Shown here piece by piece: positions 37,196 through 44,649 of a stretch of 44,651 nt of DNA. Where the stretch lies: the NCBI RefSeq assembly GCF_001436775.1, contig NZ_AYZC01000009.1, forward strand, positions 1 through 44,651, given 5' to 3'. This DNA is from Lactobacillus acetotolerans DSM 20749 = JCM 3825 (GTDB taxonomy: Bacteria > Bacillota > Bacilli > Lactobacillales > Lactobacillaceae). The translations under genes and the position numbers were made by a program. The first letter of the stretch is position 1, and each line of letters starts with the position of its first letter. The notes beneath the pieces are model-generated. The model searched no databases, was not told where the DNA came from, and was given only the letters and a program-made list of their open reading frames with translations.

Positions 37196-38308
37196 TTATT
37201 TTCTTTTAGCGGTCCACTTTAATCCCAAGATATGAACATTAGGCTTTTTATTACATTCAACCTTAAGCGAAGCATCCTCGCTCGCTAAAACGCTGGTGCT
37301 TAAATGCGCGTCATCCTGGACAGCCATATCTGCACCATTGGAATTTAAAATCAAATCGTGACCATCTAATTTAGCATTTCCACTAAGCGCTAAAAAGTAT
37401 TGATAATCTGAATCTCCGTTAAAAGTAACCCTGCGTGCAGTACAACTTACATTATCTTGAAAATCCGCATGTGCCAAAACTACAGTGTTACTTAAAGTTA
37501 TTTTGGCTTTATTAACGGCAATCATTCTGTTAAAACTACTATTTTGGATGAGCACGTGTGCCTTTTTATCGATGTAAATACCACCATTAAAGCTGCTGCT
37601 AACAACGTTAATCCAACAATCATCACTGATATACAAACATGTATCTTCTTTTGACAAGACCTCACTGTTAAGCATGTTCATCCAAGTTTGACCATGAAGA
37701 AGAAGATAATCAACAACTGAATTATTAATATCTAATTCCGCATTTGTTTGTGCAAAAGTATTAACACTGCCATGAATATGAGAATTGTTAATAATTGCGG
37801 TGCCTCTTCCTTCTAAAGCAAGGGCACAGTATTCATCTGAGTCATAATCAATATACGTATCATTCATTTCTAGTCGAAAATCAGCGTCCGCAAACATAGA
37901 TACAGAGCCATTAACAATTTTAGTTGAATAAAGTTCCAGCGTGATTTTTCCATTAGCAGCGATTGCTGCGGTATCACTATTGGTGCCTTTGATCACGCAA
38001 TTGCGCAAACTTAAGTAGGTATTAGCTTCAACTGGTACAAAGAGGCTGTTGCGATCCTTAATGGTATTAATACACAAATTTTCTAGCGTTACATAACAGC
38101 TATCAGGTGATACACTCACATAACCTAAAATAGTCGTATCTTCTGGTAAAGTACCGGTGCCTTTAATCGTAATATCAGCTAATGTTATCCCCTGGGGTAA
38201 ATTGTAAAAACCCGGTTCCAAAAGTAAAACATCATCAGCACGTAAATCTTTTAAAGCATCGTGCCAATCAATTTCTCCGCCACCGGCACCTACTTTAATT
38301 ACTCGCAT
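37196..38308 (-). CDS. Cytosolic right-handed beta-helix protein of unknown function
   Basis: The 370-residue protein starts MRVIKVGAGGGEIDWHDALKDLRADDVLLLEPGFY, close to the opening of pectate-lyase-like repeat proteins. It continues as many short strands of 20-25 residues rich in Asn, Asp, Val and Ile (for example ITLELYSTKIVNGS, LEMNDTYID, AIINNSHIHGS, LDINNSVVD). No signal peptide, membrane helix or wall anchor is present, so it should stay in the cell. I see no catalytic motif. Such helices can bind sugars or act as scaffolds. It lies behind a strong stop and ahead of a dead GntR regulator on the same strand. Confidence 0.75.
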   Translation of the reverse strand: MRVIKVGAGGGEIDWHDALKDLRADDVLLLEPGFYNLPQGITLADITIKGTGTLPEDTTILGYVSVSPDSCYVTLENLCINTIKDRNSLFVPVEANTYLSLRNCVIKGTNSDTAAIAANGKITLELYSTKIVNGSVSMFADADFRLEMNDTYIDYDSDEYCALALEGRGTAIINNSHIHGSVNTFAQTNAELDINNSVVDYLLLHGQTWMNMLNSEVLSKEDTCLYISDDCWINVVSSSFNGGIYIDKKAHVLIQNSSFNRMIAVNKAKITLSNTVVLAHADFQDNVSCTARRVTFNGDSDYQYFLALSGNAKLDGHDLILNSNGADMAVQDDAHLSTSVLASEDASLKVECNKKPNVHILGLKWTAKRK

Positions 38309-38395
38309 CTAAAAAATCCCTCTCTTAATTAAAATGCAAACCAGCTACTATTGTACTAGTTTTAACTTTTTATAGGTAAAAAATTGTTTATACAC

Positions 38396-38425
38396 AAAAA
38401 GGGTTCTATTCAAATAGAGCCCTTT
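38396..38425 (-). terminator. Terminator of the Xre-type regulator gene
   Basis: AAAGGGCTCTAT and ATAGAACCCTTT pair with one mismatch and are followed on the minus strand by T5. Confidence 0.7.
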
Positions 38426-38446
38426 GTTTGTTATATAAAATTAATT

Positions 38447-38917
38447 TTAATCTTTTCTACATAAAGTGATAATTGCATGACACAGTAAACCTAAAATTAA
38501 AAAAGTTAACAAGCCAATAGCACTATCAATTATAATATTTTCCCAGGTAAAACCTGTAACAACCATTAAAATCAATGCAACTAAAATACCAATAAAAAGA
38601 GCAACAGCATAAAATAAACCCATCGCAGTATCATACTTATTAACCTTATATCCACTTTGTTCAGTATTTTCTTTATCACTCATAGTATTTTCTCCACTCT
38701 GCTTTTTATTATTTTTACTAACAAAATTATCAATATTAGTTCCCAAATTTTCAGCTAAAACAGCGATCATTGAATCGTCAGGAACAGTTTTATTCCTTTC
38801 CCAATTAGAAACGGCCTGTCTTGTAACGTGAACTTTTTCAGCTAAATCCTCTTGAGTTAAAGATAATTCTTTTCTTTTATTGTGAATAACTTGTCCAACA
38901 TTTTTATCATCATTCAT
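38447..38917 (-). CDS. Xre-family regulator with two membrane helices
   Basis: The 156-residue protein starts at ATG 38917 near AAGGGA. Residues 6-60 form a Cro/C1-type helix-turn-helix (LTQEDLAEKVHVTRQAVSNWERNKTVPD). A polar linker (70-95) leads to two membrane helices (about 99-122 and 128-150). This DNA-binding domain fused to a membrane tail is a known LAB regulator type, in which the membrane part probably senses envelope or peptide signals. No target gene is apparent. Confidence 0.85.
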   Translation of the reverse strand: MNDDKNVGQVIHNKRKELSLTQEDLAEKVHVTRQAVSNWERNKTVPDDSMIAVLAENLGTNIDNFVSKNNKKQSGENTMSDKENTEQSGYKVNKYDTAMGLFYAVALFIGILVALILMVVTGFTWENIIIDSAIGLLTFLILGLLCHAIITLCRKD

Positions 38918-39021
38918 GTATCCCTTATTTCCTTTCAACACATAAATATATTCTATTGAAAATTCATAATTTTTAAAGCAATTGTGGAGAACAATTGCGC
39001 AACGAAGTTAATGCAAGAGAC

Positions 39022-39053
39022 AAAAAAAGCAGTTTCAAAAGAAACTGCTTTTT
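39022..39053 (-). terminator. Terminator of the tRNA-Tyr/tRNA-Gln pair
   Basis: AAAAAGCAGTTTC and GAAACTGCTTTTT form a perfect stem with a 4-base loop and T residues on the minus strand, 30 bases behind tRNA-Gln. Confidence 0.85.
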
Positions 39054-39082
39054 CCTGGGTTATATGTCCTAATTAAAGAACA

Positions 39083-39156
39083 ATTGGGTTAGCTGGATTC
39101 GAACCAGCGCATACTAGTACCAAAAACTAGTGCCTTACCGCTTGGCTATAACCCAA
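39083..39156 (-). tRNA. tRNA-Gln(TTG), copy 1
   Basis: Acceptor TTGGGTT/AACCCAA, D-arm AGCCAAGCGGTAAGGC, anticodon stem CTAGT/ACTAG with loop TTTTGGT (anticodon TTG), T-arm GCTGGTTCGAATCCAGC, discriminator T. Directly behind tRNA-Tyr on the same strand and identical to the copy at 43702. Confidence 0.93.
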
Positions 39157-39160
39157 TTAA

Positions 39161-39242
39161 TGGAGGAGGGTGGATTCGAACCGCCGAACTCAGAGAGAGC
39201 GGTTTTACAGACCGCCGCGTTTAGCCACTTCGCTACTCCTCC
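39161..39242 (-). tRNA. tRNA-Tyr(GTA)
   Basis: Class II tRNA: acceptor GGAGGAG/CTCCTCC, anticodon stem GCGGT/ACCGC with loop CTGTAAA (anticodon GTA), long variable arm, discriminator A. A TATAAT box with a surrounding inverted repeat (39245-39279) lies upstream. This is probably the tRNA read by the T-box at 11785. Confidence 0.93.
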
Positions 39243-39244
39243 GT

Positions 39245-39279
39245 AACGCACGTTAATTATATTAACGAAAAACGTGCGT
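39245..39279 (-). repeat. Inverted repeat around the tRNA promoter -10 box
   Basis: AACGCACGTT and AACGTGCGT are inverted arms that enclose TATAAT on the minus strand, just ahead of tRNA-Tyr. It could be the end hairpin of a preceding unit or a site that affects the promoter. Confidence 0.4.
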
Positions 39280-39302
39280 AAATGCAAGTCTAAATTAATA
39301 AA

Positions 39303-40481
39303 CTACTTATTTTTATTTTCTTCAATGTACTTTTTAATCCGCTTAAGCCCCTCTTTAATTTGGTCCATTGAAATGGCATAAGACAATCTGACATAACCTT
39401 GCCCACCTTGAGCAAAACATGAACCTGCAGTCACTGCAACGTGTGCTTTTTCAGCTAAATCATAGTTGAATTTAGTATCATCCTGCTCTAAACCATCTGG
39501 AATTTTAGCAAAGATATAAAAAGCACCTTGTGGTTTAACACATTTAAAGCCTAACTTAGTTAAACCATCATATAACAAGTCACGCCGCTTCTGAAATTCT
39601 TTTTTCATCGGAATAGCGTCATTCATACCATTCTTAAATGCTTCTTCAGCTGCATCCTGCATTGGCGTTGGCTCAGTTGTAGTAATAGACTGGTGTACCT
39701 TCGCAAGTTGCTCAGTAATCTTTTTAGGAGCACACATAATACCAATCCGATACCCCGTCATGGCCCATGCTTTCGAAACGCCATTCATCAAAACGACCTG
39801 GTCATGCAAACTATGTTCCATTGAGGCATGCGGCTGATCATAGTTTAATTCACTATAAATTTCATCACATAATGCAAAAATTGGCTTATCACGAATCACA
39901 TCTGCAATTGCATTCAATTCATCTTGGCTATGCATAACGCCAGTTGGATTAGTTGGGTAAGTCATAACTAATACCCGAACCCGGTCGCCATACTTATCTA
40001 TTACCCGCTGCAATTTTTCAGGTTTTAACTTAAATCCATCTTTAGAGGTATCAATTTCAACAACTTTCGCACCAATCGACTTTGCATCTCCAATGTACAC
40101 TGGAAAAATTGGCGTTGGGATTACCATAACGTCGCCGGGATTCAAAACTGCCGTCAACATATCATAAATTGATTCCGTCACACCATTAGTTGCTACAATT
40201 TCTGTTTCTGGATCATAATGCTGGTTATATTTCTTAGCCAGGAAATTACTAGCTGCTTTCCTTAACCCCAACGTACCATTGGATGGGGCATAATGAGAAT
40301 GATTATCTGCAATGCTCTTTTCGGCAGCTTTCTTAATATGTTCCGGAGTATTAAAATCAGGTTCCCCAACTGTGAATTTAATCATGTTAGGCATTTTACT
40401 GGTGTAATCAGCAAACGCCAAAATAGCACCTGTCGGCCTTTCAACCAACCCTTTTTTCATATGTTTCTCTAAATCAACCAT
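39303..40481 (-). CDS. Class I/II PLP-dependent aminotransferase
   Basis: The 392-residue enzyme is a fold-type I aminotransferase: NGVTES phosphate site at 99-104, YPTNPTG (175-181), CDEIYSELNY (205-214) and the PLP lysine Lys237 in GVSKAWAMTGYRIG. It transfers amino groups between amino acids and 2-oxo acids. Lactobacillus relatives are annotated as aromatic aminotransferase (AraT) or PatA. The substrate cannot be decided from sequence. It stands alone behind the tRNA pair. Confidence 0.9.
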   Translation of the reverse strand: MVDLEKHMKKGLVERPTGAILAFADYTSKMPNMIKFTVGEPDFNTPEHIKKAAEKSIADNHSHYAPSNGTLGLRKAASNFLAKKYNQHYDPETEIVATNGVTESIYDMLTAVLNPGDVMVIPTPIFPVYIGDAKSIGAKVVEIDTSKDGFKLKPEKLQRVIDKYGDRVRVLVMTYPTNPTGVMHSQDELNAIADVIRDKPIFALCDEIYSELNYDQPHASMEHSLHDQVVLMNGVSKAWAMTGYRIGIMCAPKKITEQLAKVHQSITTTEPTPMQDAAEEAFKNGMNDAIPMKKEFQKRRDLLYDGLTKLGFKCVKPQGAFYIFAKIPDGLEQDDTKFNYDLAEKAHVAVTAGSCFAQGGQGYVRLSYAISMDQIKEGLKRIKKYIEENKNK

Positions 40482-40508
40482 CGTGTTTAACCATAACTTT
40501 CTTTTTTA

Positions 40509-41420
40509 TTATAAAAATTTAATTGCGTTCTTATTTTTAAAGCCTAGCCTATGTGCCTCATTATCATCATTATCGATCAGACTCTGCAGGGCATAATAAA
40601 TATTATTAAAATTATATTTAGGATTAATTTTATTCAAGAAATATTTAACCAGCGTTATTACTAACGCTACCCTATTGGTGTAATTGCCATTAACCTTAAA
40701 CAAAACATTTTTATATTTATGTGGCATTGATGAACGTGTCCTAATCGAAATATCAATCAGATTAGAATTATGACAACACACGATTCTAATCATATTCAGG
40801 CACTTTAGGCATGAATATAATTCACGCGGAGTCAGGTCAAATACGTTAGAAATTTTTTCTTTATTCTTTTTAGACATAATAGAAAATAAAAAAATAGATT
40901 CACCAAAAGTAAGACAATCTACCATCGTCCAAACAGACGGAAAACCATCTTCATTTTGATTATTGGGAGCCTTAATATCTGGCAAATTTGATCGTTTCAT
41001 TTCTTTTAAAAGATTATTCTTAAAATAAAACTGCTTTTCTTCAATCTCAAATTTGGGAATACTACGATCACACCACTCTTTAAATTCTAGGTATCCAAAT
41101 GCACCGTATTTATCACCTAATAACGTTGCAATTAAGTTGTTCAGATAAACTTCAACATTTTCAATAGCATGAAGAAGATATATTCTTAAATTTTTATCTT
41201 GATAATATCTTTTTAGTAAATTGGCAAAAGTTAAGTTTTTATATCTAAGCCTTTTGCCTTTTTTAACAGAAAACGGAATTGCAAATTCCTTTAATTTATA
41301 ATATCCAATTTCTTGAATTTTTTCTGCGTCTTGTTTATGAGTATTTTTTGGAAAAATAATTCCTCTTTTTTCCATCAATTGTCTTTGCTTTTTTGGAGAC
41401 AATGAACGAGGTCTATTCAA
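40509..41420 (-). CDS. Abi_2/AbiD-AbiF family HEPN protein (abortive infection)
   Basis: The 303-residue protein carries the Abi_2 pattern: EKIQEIGYYKLKEFAIPF (near 34-51), LRIYLLHAIENVEVYLNN (near 78-95) and a C-terminal HEPN-type motif RIVCCHN with Arg212 and His217 (Rx4H), the predicted RNase centre. A second Rx4H-like set occurs at Arg79/His84. The TTG at 41420 is chosen because AGAAGGA lies about 9 bases upstream; a TTG at 41456 would lie within the upstream RNA terminator. AbiD/AbiF-like proteins stop phage growth by killing or arresting the infected cell. A small RNA with its own promoter lies directly upstream. Confidence 0.88.
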   Translation of the reverse strand: MNRPRSLSPKKQRQLMEKRGIIFPKNTHKQDAEKIQEIGYYKLKEFAIPFSVKKGKRLRYKNLTFANLLKRYYQDKNLRIYLLHAIENVEVYLNNLIATLLGDKYGAFGYLEFKEWCDRSIPKFEIEEKQFYFKNNLLKEMKRSNLPDIKAPNNQNEDGFPSVWTMVDCLTFGESIFLFSIMSKKNKEKISNVFDLTPRELYSCLKCLNMIRIVCCHNSNLIDISIRTRSSMPHKYKNVLFKVNGNYTNRVALVITLVKYFLNKINPKYNFNNIYYALQSLIDNDDNEAHRLGFKNKNAIKFL

Positions 41421-41454
41421 TATTTTATTCCTTCTATTTTTTAAATTTGATAAC

Positions 41455-41515
41455 AAAAAACCTCCGTCATCAGGACTTACCTGCGCAAAATGCGAAACGG
41501 AGGGATTGGCTTTGT
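41455..41515 (-). ncRNA. Small structured RNA upstream of the Abi gene
   Basis: On the minus strand the predicted transcript starts near 41515 and ends in T6 at 41455. CCTCCGT (41503-41497) pairs with ACGGAGG (41467-41461) as a 7-bp outer stem. Inside it lie two small hairpins, CGCA-TTT-TGCG and CAGG-TAAGT-CCTG, giving a compact three-way junction that also serves as an intrinsic terminator. The Abi start codon comes 35 bases later. I recall a conserved abiF RNA motif described near abiF genes; this may be a member, or a type III-like antitoxin RNA. Confidence 0.7.
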
Positions 41516-41521
41516 ACCTTT

Positions 41522-41550
41522 ATACTACAAACTATCGGCTACATTGTCAA
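41522..41550 (-). promoter_or_regulatory. Promoter of the small RNA and Abi gene
   Basis: On the minus strand TTGACA (41550-41545) and TAGTAT (41527-41522) are spaced by exactly 17 bases. The start point falls just ahead of the structured RNA, and readthrough of its terminator would give the Abi mRNA. Confidence 0.7.
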
Positions 41551-41707
41551 TTACAAATTAATTTCTTTTTTTAGATAAAAAAATAGCTAGGTTGTATTTG
41601 TTATACTCTAAAATATTCTTTTTATCCCTTATGATTATAATTTATGATTCATCAAGGTAAAAATAATAAGCCAAGTTACTGATATAGCTTGACTTATAGT
41701 AGAAAAG

Positions 41708-41733
41708 AAACATTATCAAAATAAATAATGTTT
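41708..41733 (-). terminator. Terminator of the glycerophosphodiesterase gene
   Basis: AAACATTAT and ATAATGTTT form a perfect 9-bp stem 15 bases behind the stop, followed by CTTTTCT on the minus strand. A second, weaker hairpin lies at about 41670-41697. Confidence 0.65.
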
Positions 41734-41748
41734 CTTAAGTAAATTTAA

Positions 41749-42474
41749 TTAGTTAACTTGCACTTTAGCTGGGCTTTGAATACTATCACGCAGTTTATTC
41801 ATAACCGGATAGTTATCAGTAAAAATACCTGAAACATGGGCTTTAAAGTACTTCTTAGCCTTCTGCGGATCATTAACAGTCCAAATTCTTTGAGTAATTG
41901 TTCCCTTAGAATTTTGGTAACTGCCTGGGTGAATCCCAGCAAAGTTATTATCCTTAATCAACTTATCAGAATTAGTTACATCCTGGTCAGTCAAATAACA
42001 ATATATTTGATGAGGATCAATCTCCTGACAATTCTTCAAAGTAACATAATCAAATGAAGAAAAGATAATAGGATGAATAAAGTGATATTGCTTAGTTAAG
42101 TCTAATACCTTCTTTTCAATTCCTGGATAATGAACCGTACTAGTTTTGAATTCCAAATTGATATAAAGATTACGATCCTGAAGGATTGCTAATACTTCTT
42201 TCAATTCTGGAACAGGTTCACCATTTGCTAAATGTAGCTTCCTAATTTCACTGAGGGTGAAATCTTTGACCCAACCGGTACCATCCGTCGTACGGTCAAC
42301 TTTTTCATCATGCATAACTATCGGAACCCCATCTTTGGTTAACTGCACATCAAACTCGATACCTTCTGCACCATGAGTTGCTGCGTAACGAAAACCTTCT
42401 AAGGAATTTTCAGCAAATTTCGCTGGGTATCCACGGTGACCAAAAACAATCGTTTTAGTATTTTTATTATCCAT
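41749..42474 (-). CDS. Glycerophosphodiester phosphodiesterase
   Basis: The 241-residue GDPD (TIM-barrel) enzyme has HRGYPAKFAENSLEGF (13-28) with the catalytic His, then EFDVQLTKDGVPIVMHDEKVDRTTDG with metal ligands and the second His. It hydrolyses glycerophosphodiesters to glycerol 3-phosphate and an alcohol. No signal peptide is present, so it is cytosolic (UgpQ-like). It can return glycerol 3-phosphate from lipid or teichoic acid turnover to TagD. Single-gene unit. Confidence 0.92.
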   Translation of the reverse strand: MDNKNTKTIVFGHRGYPAKFAENSLEGFRYAATHGAEGIEFDVQLTKDGVPIVMHDEKVDRTTDGTGWVKDFTLSEIRKLHLANGEPVPELKEVLAILQDRNLYINLEFKTSTVHYPGIEKKVLDLTKQYHFIHPIIFSSFDYVTLKNCQEIDPHQIYCYLTDQDVTNSDKLIKDNNFAGIHPGSYQNSKGTITQRIWTVNDPQKAKKYFKAHVSGIFTDNYPVMNKLRDSIQSPAKVQVN

Positions 42475-42666
42475 AATTTTTATAGTTTAATATCCTTTTC
42501 AAGTTGTAAAATTACTGTATCTTACTTCACAAATAATCTGATTCTCTTTCAGATACAAATGATATAATAGACTAATTTTTGATATTTTTAAACGTTTTGC
42601 AACCAATTTTACAAATTTTATTTTGGGCGTTTCCAAAGCTAGAAATTCATTTATTTTCTAACCGTT

Positions 42667-43611
42667 TTACTTAGACGTTAAATCAGTTATAACCTGCAAA
42701 AGATCATCAGAATTAACTACATTATAAAGATTGATTGCAAGTCCCAAATTATCCGCTATATCCTTTACAAATGTAGGAATAGTAACACCTGGGCCAATAC
42801 ATACTAAATTTGTTATTCCCATACTCAAAATCTTTTTTATACTATTAATAAAATGAGTACCAGAAACCAATTGCTTTAAGATTGCTTGTTTAACATTATT
42901 TTTATTAATAAAAATTGCATCAGTATCAGAAATCAATGGAATTTGATTGTTATGCCAATTTAAAGTATCTAAATAATTGGACATTCCGTTTGCTAAACTG
43001 TTAGCCATTTTAGTGTGAACCGGTGGAATATTGAGGATCTCTATAATTTCTGCGTAACCTAAACTATTTAATTTATTTTTTATCTGTTCAGAAATTTGCG
43101 CATCTCCACCATAAACCATTGAAGTAGTTGAGTTTTCGCTGATTAGGCTTGCCTTACCGTTACTTGCTTGCAACAATTTGTTCAATAACTTTAATGGGAC
43201 TTTTCTTGTGATGTAAATTCTTCCCTTTGATCTATTAAGAATAGTAGCTATGCTTTTACTGAAAAACATTACCAAATCCAAAATATCTTTAAGGTTCAAC
43301 ATTTTAGAAGCATATATCCCAGCAAACTGACCCAAACTCAAACCTGAAACAACTGTTGGTGTTAGGCCATTAGATTCTAACGTCTTAAAAATTGCTAAAT
43401 CAAACACAACAGATACAGTTTGAAAACTTTCAATTTTTTCTAATCCACCTTGATAATCAGAAAATGATATTTTCTTAGTATCAAACGGTGTAATTTCTTC
43501 AGCTTGATCGTAAATATCTTTAGCAGTACTAAATTTATTATAAATATCCCTGCCCATACCCTTTACTTGTACCCCAGAGCCTGGGAATAATATGGCAAAT
43601 TTTTTATTCAT
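42667..43611 (-). CDS. FabD-like acyltransferase with altered active site
   Basis: The 314-residue protein starts at ATG 43611 behind GAGG; ATG 43626 is less well placed. It follows the FabD (malonyl-CoA:ACP transacylase) fold with the nucleophile Ser92 in GLSLGQ and His199 in PPVHTKM. It departs from FabD at key sites: the N-terminal FPGQG reads FPGSG, GHSLGE reads GLSLGQ, and the malonate-binding Arg near 117 is absent (FFSKS). A non-malonyl acyl group or a lost activity is therefore likely. No ACP, ketosynthase or fatty-acid gene lies nearby, so it is not the housekeeping fabD. It stands alone behind tRNA-Gln. Confidence 0.75.
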   Translation of the reverse strand: MNKKFAILFPGSGVQVKGMGRDIYNKFSTAKDIYDQAEEITPFDTKKISFSDYQGGLEKIESFQTVSVVFDLAIFKTLESNGLTPTVVSGLSLGQFAGIYASKMLNLKDILDLVMFFSKSIATILNRSKGRIYITRKVPLKLLNKLLQASNGKASLISENSTTSMVYGGDAQISEQIKNKLNSLGYAEIIEILNIPPVHTKMANSLANGMSNYLDTLNWHNNQIPLISDTDAIFINKNNVKQAILKQLVSGTHFINSIKKILSMGITNLVCIGPGVTIPTFVKDIADNLGLAINLYNVVNSDDLLQVITDLTSK

Positions 43612-43649
43612 TTTGTTTTTCCTCAATAATTATATTTAAAGGTAACAAA

Positions 43650-43695
43650 AAAGCCTTAACATCAATGTCTACCAGCATTAACGCTAAAGCTAATT
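43650..43695 (-). terminator. Probable terminator of tRNA-Gln copy 2
   Basis: AGCTTTAGCGTTAATG and CATTGATGTTAAGGCT pair imperfectly (mismatches and G-T pairs) and are followed by T6 on the minus strand. Leaky termination here may drive the acyltransferase gene, for which I see no other promoter. Confidence 0.5.
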
Positions 43696-43701
43696 TATTT
43701 A

Positions 43702-43775
43702 ATTGGGTTAGCTGGATTCGAACCAGCGCATACTAGTACCAAAAACTAGTGCCTTACCGCTTGGCTATAACCCAA
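43702..43775 (-). tRNA. tRNA-Gln(TTG), copy 2
   Basis: The sequence is identical to copy 1 at 39083-39156, in the same orientation. It has its own promoter at 43813-43841. Confidence 0.93.
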
Positions 43776-43812
43776 TACCATCTGAGCTTTTACTTGTCGC
43801 TCAACAGTAATA

Positions 43813-43841
43813 AGTATAGGAGAAGTGAGCAATTGAGTCAA
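43813..43841 (-). promoter_or_regulatory. Promoter of tRNA-Gln copy 2
   Basis: On the minus strand TTGACT (43841-43836) and TATACT (43818-43813) are spaced by 17 bases, about 38 bases ahead of the tRNA. Confidence 0.75.
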
Positions 43842-43857
43842 GAAAAAGTTCTGACTT

Positions 43858-44517
43858 TTATTCCATTACAATTGGGCCTTGAACAGCCATTGTGTCGCGT
43901 ACAATGTCATGTAATTCTTTATTCTCAACGATATCCTTACTGTCATCAATATATTCACCAAACCATGGAGTATTAACGTGTTTGTTATACGCATCATTAT
44001 TTGCGTAAACTTCAAAGAACAGCCACTCATCTGGATTACCCACGTTGCTACCTGCAAACAAGATCTCAACACCAGGTTCTTTAGCCATCGAATTGCGCAT
44101 CTCTTTTTTAACAATTCGGGCAAACTTATCGTGTTTACCCTTCTTTAATTCAACTTTAGCAAAGCGAATGACAAAGTTATCCGCGTAACTATCCAATGCT
44201 TCTTTAGATTTGGTTGTCATCCATTCAGACTTTAAATCCCAGATTTTCTTTTCCTTAGCCATCTTTTCAACAGCATTGTCATAAGCATCAAAGTAATCAG
44301 ACATGCTATGAATATCAAAAGCTTTGCTGTTACGGTAAAGTTCAATATCATAGTTAGTTACGCCGCTGACACCTTCATGCCCGTTGGCTATCATTAATGT
44401 TCCCGGTTCAGCAGGAATTGAATTAGTTACGTGTGCTTCTTCAATCCTGTGAAAAGCTGAGAGATCATTTTCTGCAATCTTATACTTACTAATTTTAAAA
44501 ATTGGTTCTTCGTCCAT
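43858..44517 (-). CDS. Protein with two ABM (antibiotic biosynthesis monooxygenase-like) domains
   Basis: The 219-residue protein has two ferredoxin-like ABM domains, about 1-100 and 113-219. The repeated pattern is FKISKYKIAENDLSAFHRI ... EPGTLM ... YDIELYRN in the first and FVIRFAKVELKKGKHDKFARI ... EPGVEIL ... WLFFEVYANNDAYNKHVNTPWF in the second. ABM proteins act as quinol or haem-related monooxygenases or have only structural roles; the LNxxH-like end HVNTPWF is typical of small YgiN-like members. The function is not predictable. Single gene, no partner nearby. Confidence 0.8.
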   Translation of the reverse strand: MDEEPIFKISKYKIAENDLSAFHRIEEAHVTNSIPAEPGTLMIANGHEGVSGVTNYDIELYRNSKAFDIHSMSDYFDAYDNAVEKMAKEKKIWDLKSEWMTTKSKEALDSYADNFVIRFAKVELKKGKHDKFARIVKKEMRNSMAKEPGVEILFAGSNVGNPDEWLFFEVYANNDAYNKHVNTPWFGEYIDDSKDIVENKELHDIVRDTMAVQGPIVME

Positions 44518-44610
44518 TTTTATGCCTCTATTAATAAAAATTAACCTTATATTTTTTATTTTATATCTATTGAAACAAAATGACTCATGTTTTTTGGCTC
44601 TATAATTTTT

Positions 44611-44649
44611 CCTGTTGATGACTTATCAATATGATAAGCTGTTAACAGG
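44611..44649. repeat. Long perfect hairpin at the window edge
   Basis: CCTGTT and AACAGG enclose 5-base internal loops and an inner perfect stem CTTATCA-ATA-TGATAAG. GGCTCTATAATTTTT lies just to its left. It may be the left end of another insertion sequence whose body lies outside the window. Confidence 0.45.

Noticed and set aside
41393-41578. Small + strand frame across the RNA upstream of the Abi gene
   Set aside because: It has no ribosome binding site or recognisable protein pattern, and the strand signals (promoter, stem, T tract) point to a minus-strand RNA.
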